Shown here: positions 62,725-64,000 of the stretch, piece after piece
Layout of the letters: each line of letters opens with the position of its first letter
Position numbering within the stretch: position 1 is the first letter of the stretch
From: Apostichopus japonicus
Taxonomy: Eukaryota > Echinodermata > Holothuroidea > Aspidochirotida > Stichopodidae
Assembly (NCBI RefSeq): GCF_037975245.1
Contig: NC_092581.1
Location: 20,546,303 to 20,610,302 of the forward strand
DNA length: 64,000 nt
Direction of reading: 5' to 3'
The notes under the pieces: model-generated
Seen by the model: the letters and a program-made list of their open reading frames with translations, nothing else
The model's database searches: none
What the model was told of the DNA's origin: nothing
Position numbers and translations under genes: made by a program

Positions 62725-63096
62725 GCAAGGGCGTAGGAACCGGTGGGGCTGGGGACGCCAGCCCCCCAGTGAAAAATGTGGAGGGGCGGAAGTATCAGTC
62801 CGCCCCCCCCCCCCGCTTCGCAAGTCAGAAAACCCCTTTTTCATTTCCAAATGAGAAAAAAAATCTCATTTGGAGCACTAAATTGCATCTAAGGCCAGGT
62901 GAAAATACAAATTAAGTTTACAAAATGGTGTGAGTGTTGAAGTGTGCTATATTGCACCAAATTGCATCTGAGGCCACCTGCAAATGCAAAAAATTCCAAA
63001 GGGGAGGGGGACACCCACTCCCCTTAGACCCTTCCCCCAGTCCGGCCATCAGTCTTCAGCCCCCCACTCAAAAGTACCTTCCCACGCCACTGCAAA
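62725..63096. mobile_element. Miniature-element cluster with AGGGCGTAGG and CGCCACTG ends
   Basis: AAGGGCGTAGGAACCGGTGG begins a G/C-rich block with CGCCAGCCCCCC, like the element at 39915. A second block (AAAGGGGAGGGGGACACCC ... CCACGCCACTG) ends with the hAT-like CGCCACTG at about 63091. GCATCTAAGGCCA and GCATCTGAGGCCA occur in both halves. Frames at 62535-62915 read through these repeats. Confidence 0.5.
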
Positions 63097-63194
63097 AACG
63101 TAAATATGTAAAAGAATCAATTGAACATCAGAAAAGATATCCTTAACAATAACATACATAAGTGTGATATACTTGGCTTGGATATTCCCGAAGT

Positions 63195-63420
63195 TTACAG
63201 GTGATCGTTTTTATGTGTGAGTGTGAACCTGAAATGTGAAGCTTATTGTAAACAAATAATCTTATATATAGATTGAGAGAGTGTGAATCTGTAATATGAA
63301 CGCTTATTGTAAACAGATCACCATGTAGGATAAGAGTGTAAACATACAATGTAAACGATTACATAAATGAATAAGTTATCGTTTAGAGTGTGAGTATCAA
63401 ACTGCAGCGTGAACACCCGA
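63195..63420. repeat. ~65-70 bp tandem repeat
   Basis: Imperfect units share GAGTGTGAA(C/T)CTG, AATATGAACGCTTATTGTAA and ACA; a further copy lies near 63845-63890. Confidence 0.6.
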
Positions 63421-63462
63421 ACCGAATTGTACAGTTGCTTATAATAGCGTTTTTGACTTGAA

Positions 63463-63760
63463 TATATTGCGCATTTATATGCATCTGTGTTATAACACGT
63501 GTTATGCTAGAGGCACATTTTATTGCGGCCTGTGTTAAAAAAATATATAAAAATATAAAAATATAAAAAAATATAAAAAATCAAAAATCAAAAAATATTT
63601 TATATTAGGCTATATAAAAATAAAATAAAAAAATAAAAAAAATATATAATACCACTACGATTTACTGTATTGTATCTTTAACATATCTAGCTCTCGCATG
63701 CTCCCAAAACATAACACGTGTTAGTGTGTTATAACACCCTGGCATATAAATGCATAATAT
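63463..63760. mobile_element. Hairpin MITE with TAACACGTGTTA palindromes in its arms
   Basis: The left arm GCATTTATATGCATCTGTGT, TATAACACGTGTTATG pairs with right-arm CATAACACGTGTTAG, TGTTATAACACCCTGGCATA, TAAATGCATAAT. The interior is A-rich (AAAATATAAAAA units). Each arm holds a CACGTG E-box. Confidence 0.7.
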
Positions 63761-64000
63761 GCTACACGTTAAGAACAAATATAAGCTCACACCTTTTCGG
63801 CTTGGGTGGCGTGAAGCCTTTAATTTAAACAAGTAATCGTTTATCGTGTGGCGGTGTGAACCTGCAATATGACAATCATTATTCTAAACAGCTTTTGGTA
63901 TGGTATCTTCACTCCATGCATTTATTTAAATTTGATCACATGTTAACTTAGGGTAGTTTTTTTCATTATACATATCGCATTTTCAAACGTATAGGTCTTT

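Noticed and set aside
62535-62915. 126-residue plus-strand frame
   Set aside because: It reads through G/C-rich miniature-element sequence and low-complexity tracts.

Overview
This window is animal genomic DNA: AT-rich, intron-rich, and full of microsatellites and short transposable elements. It has no bacterial-style operons. The gene content suits an invertebrate deuterostome and I would guess an echinoderm, perhaps a sea cucumber. It includes complement-control (sushi/CCP) modules, a transmembrane mucin and a secreted fibrinogen-related lectin, nearly all built from phase-1 exons. The species assignment is inference; no rRNA or mitochondrial marker is present.

All confidently modelled genes lie on the minus strand. 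(1) Positions 516-2362 hold the edge of a CCP-module gene, with a signal-peptide exon and one CCP exon; the rest runs off the left edge or is missing. (2) Positions 9452-24032 hold a 15-exon gene for a predicted 1371-residue type I membrane mucin. Its order is signal peptide, two CCP-type modules, a Thr/Ser domain with a 95-residue tandem repeat, three short Thr-rich exons, three CCPs, EGF, SEA (with a GSII cleavage-like site), EGF, transmembrane helix and cytoplasmic tail. Every splice phase closes and an AATAAA lies downstream. (3) Positions 36222-42613 hold a 6-exon gene for a predicted 150-residue type I membrane protein with a Thr-rich stalk. One stalk exon has been duplicated, and a dead intermediate copy remains. 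(4) Positions 48234-54611 hold a 5-exon gene for a 331-residue secreted protein with a C-terminal fibrinogen-related domain (FReD, ficolin/FREP type).

Between and inside the genes are mobile elements and repeats. Two are hAT-type miniature elements with 8-bp target duplications (106-402 and 43311-43692), and other loci carry related sequence. A candidate 4.9-kb CACTG-ended element with subterminal repeats spans 55643-60567 and contains a 1.7-kb foldback. There are several hairpin MITEs, two decayed LINE fragments, a 580-bp decamer minisatellite, and a 1.5-kb ATC array in intron 1 of the FReD gene. A 77-bp tandem array in FReD intron 3 repeats the end of exon 3 together with its splice donor. 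A U2-snRNA-derived sequence near 5.7 kb shares its 3' half with a second locus near 43.0 kb.

The genes look like cell-surface or secreted recognition molecules (mucosal barrier, complement-like, lectin). That shared role is inferred from domains only. Exons were called by eye from reading frame, splice signals and phase, so additional or alternative exons may be missing.
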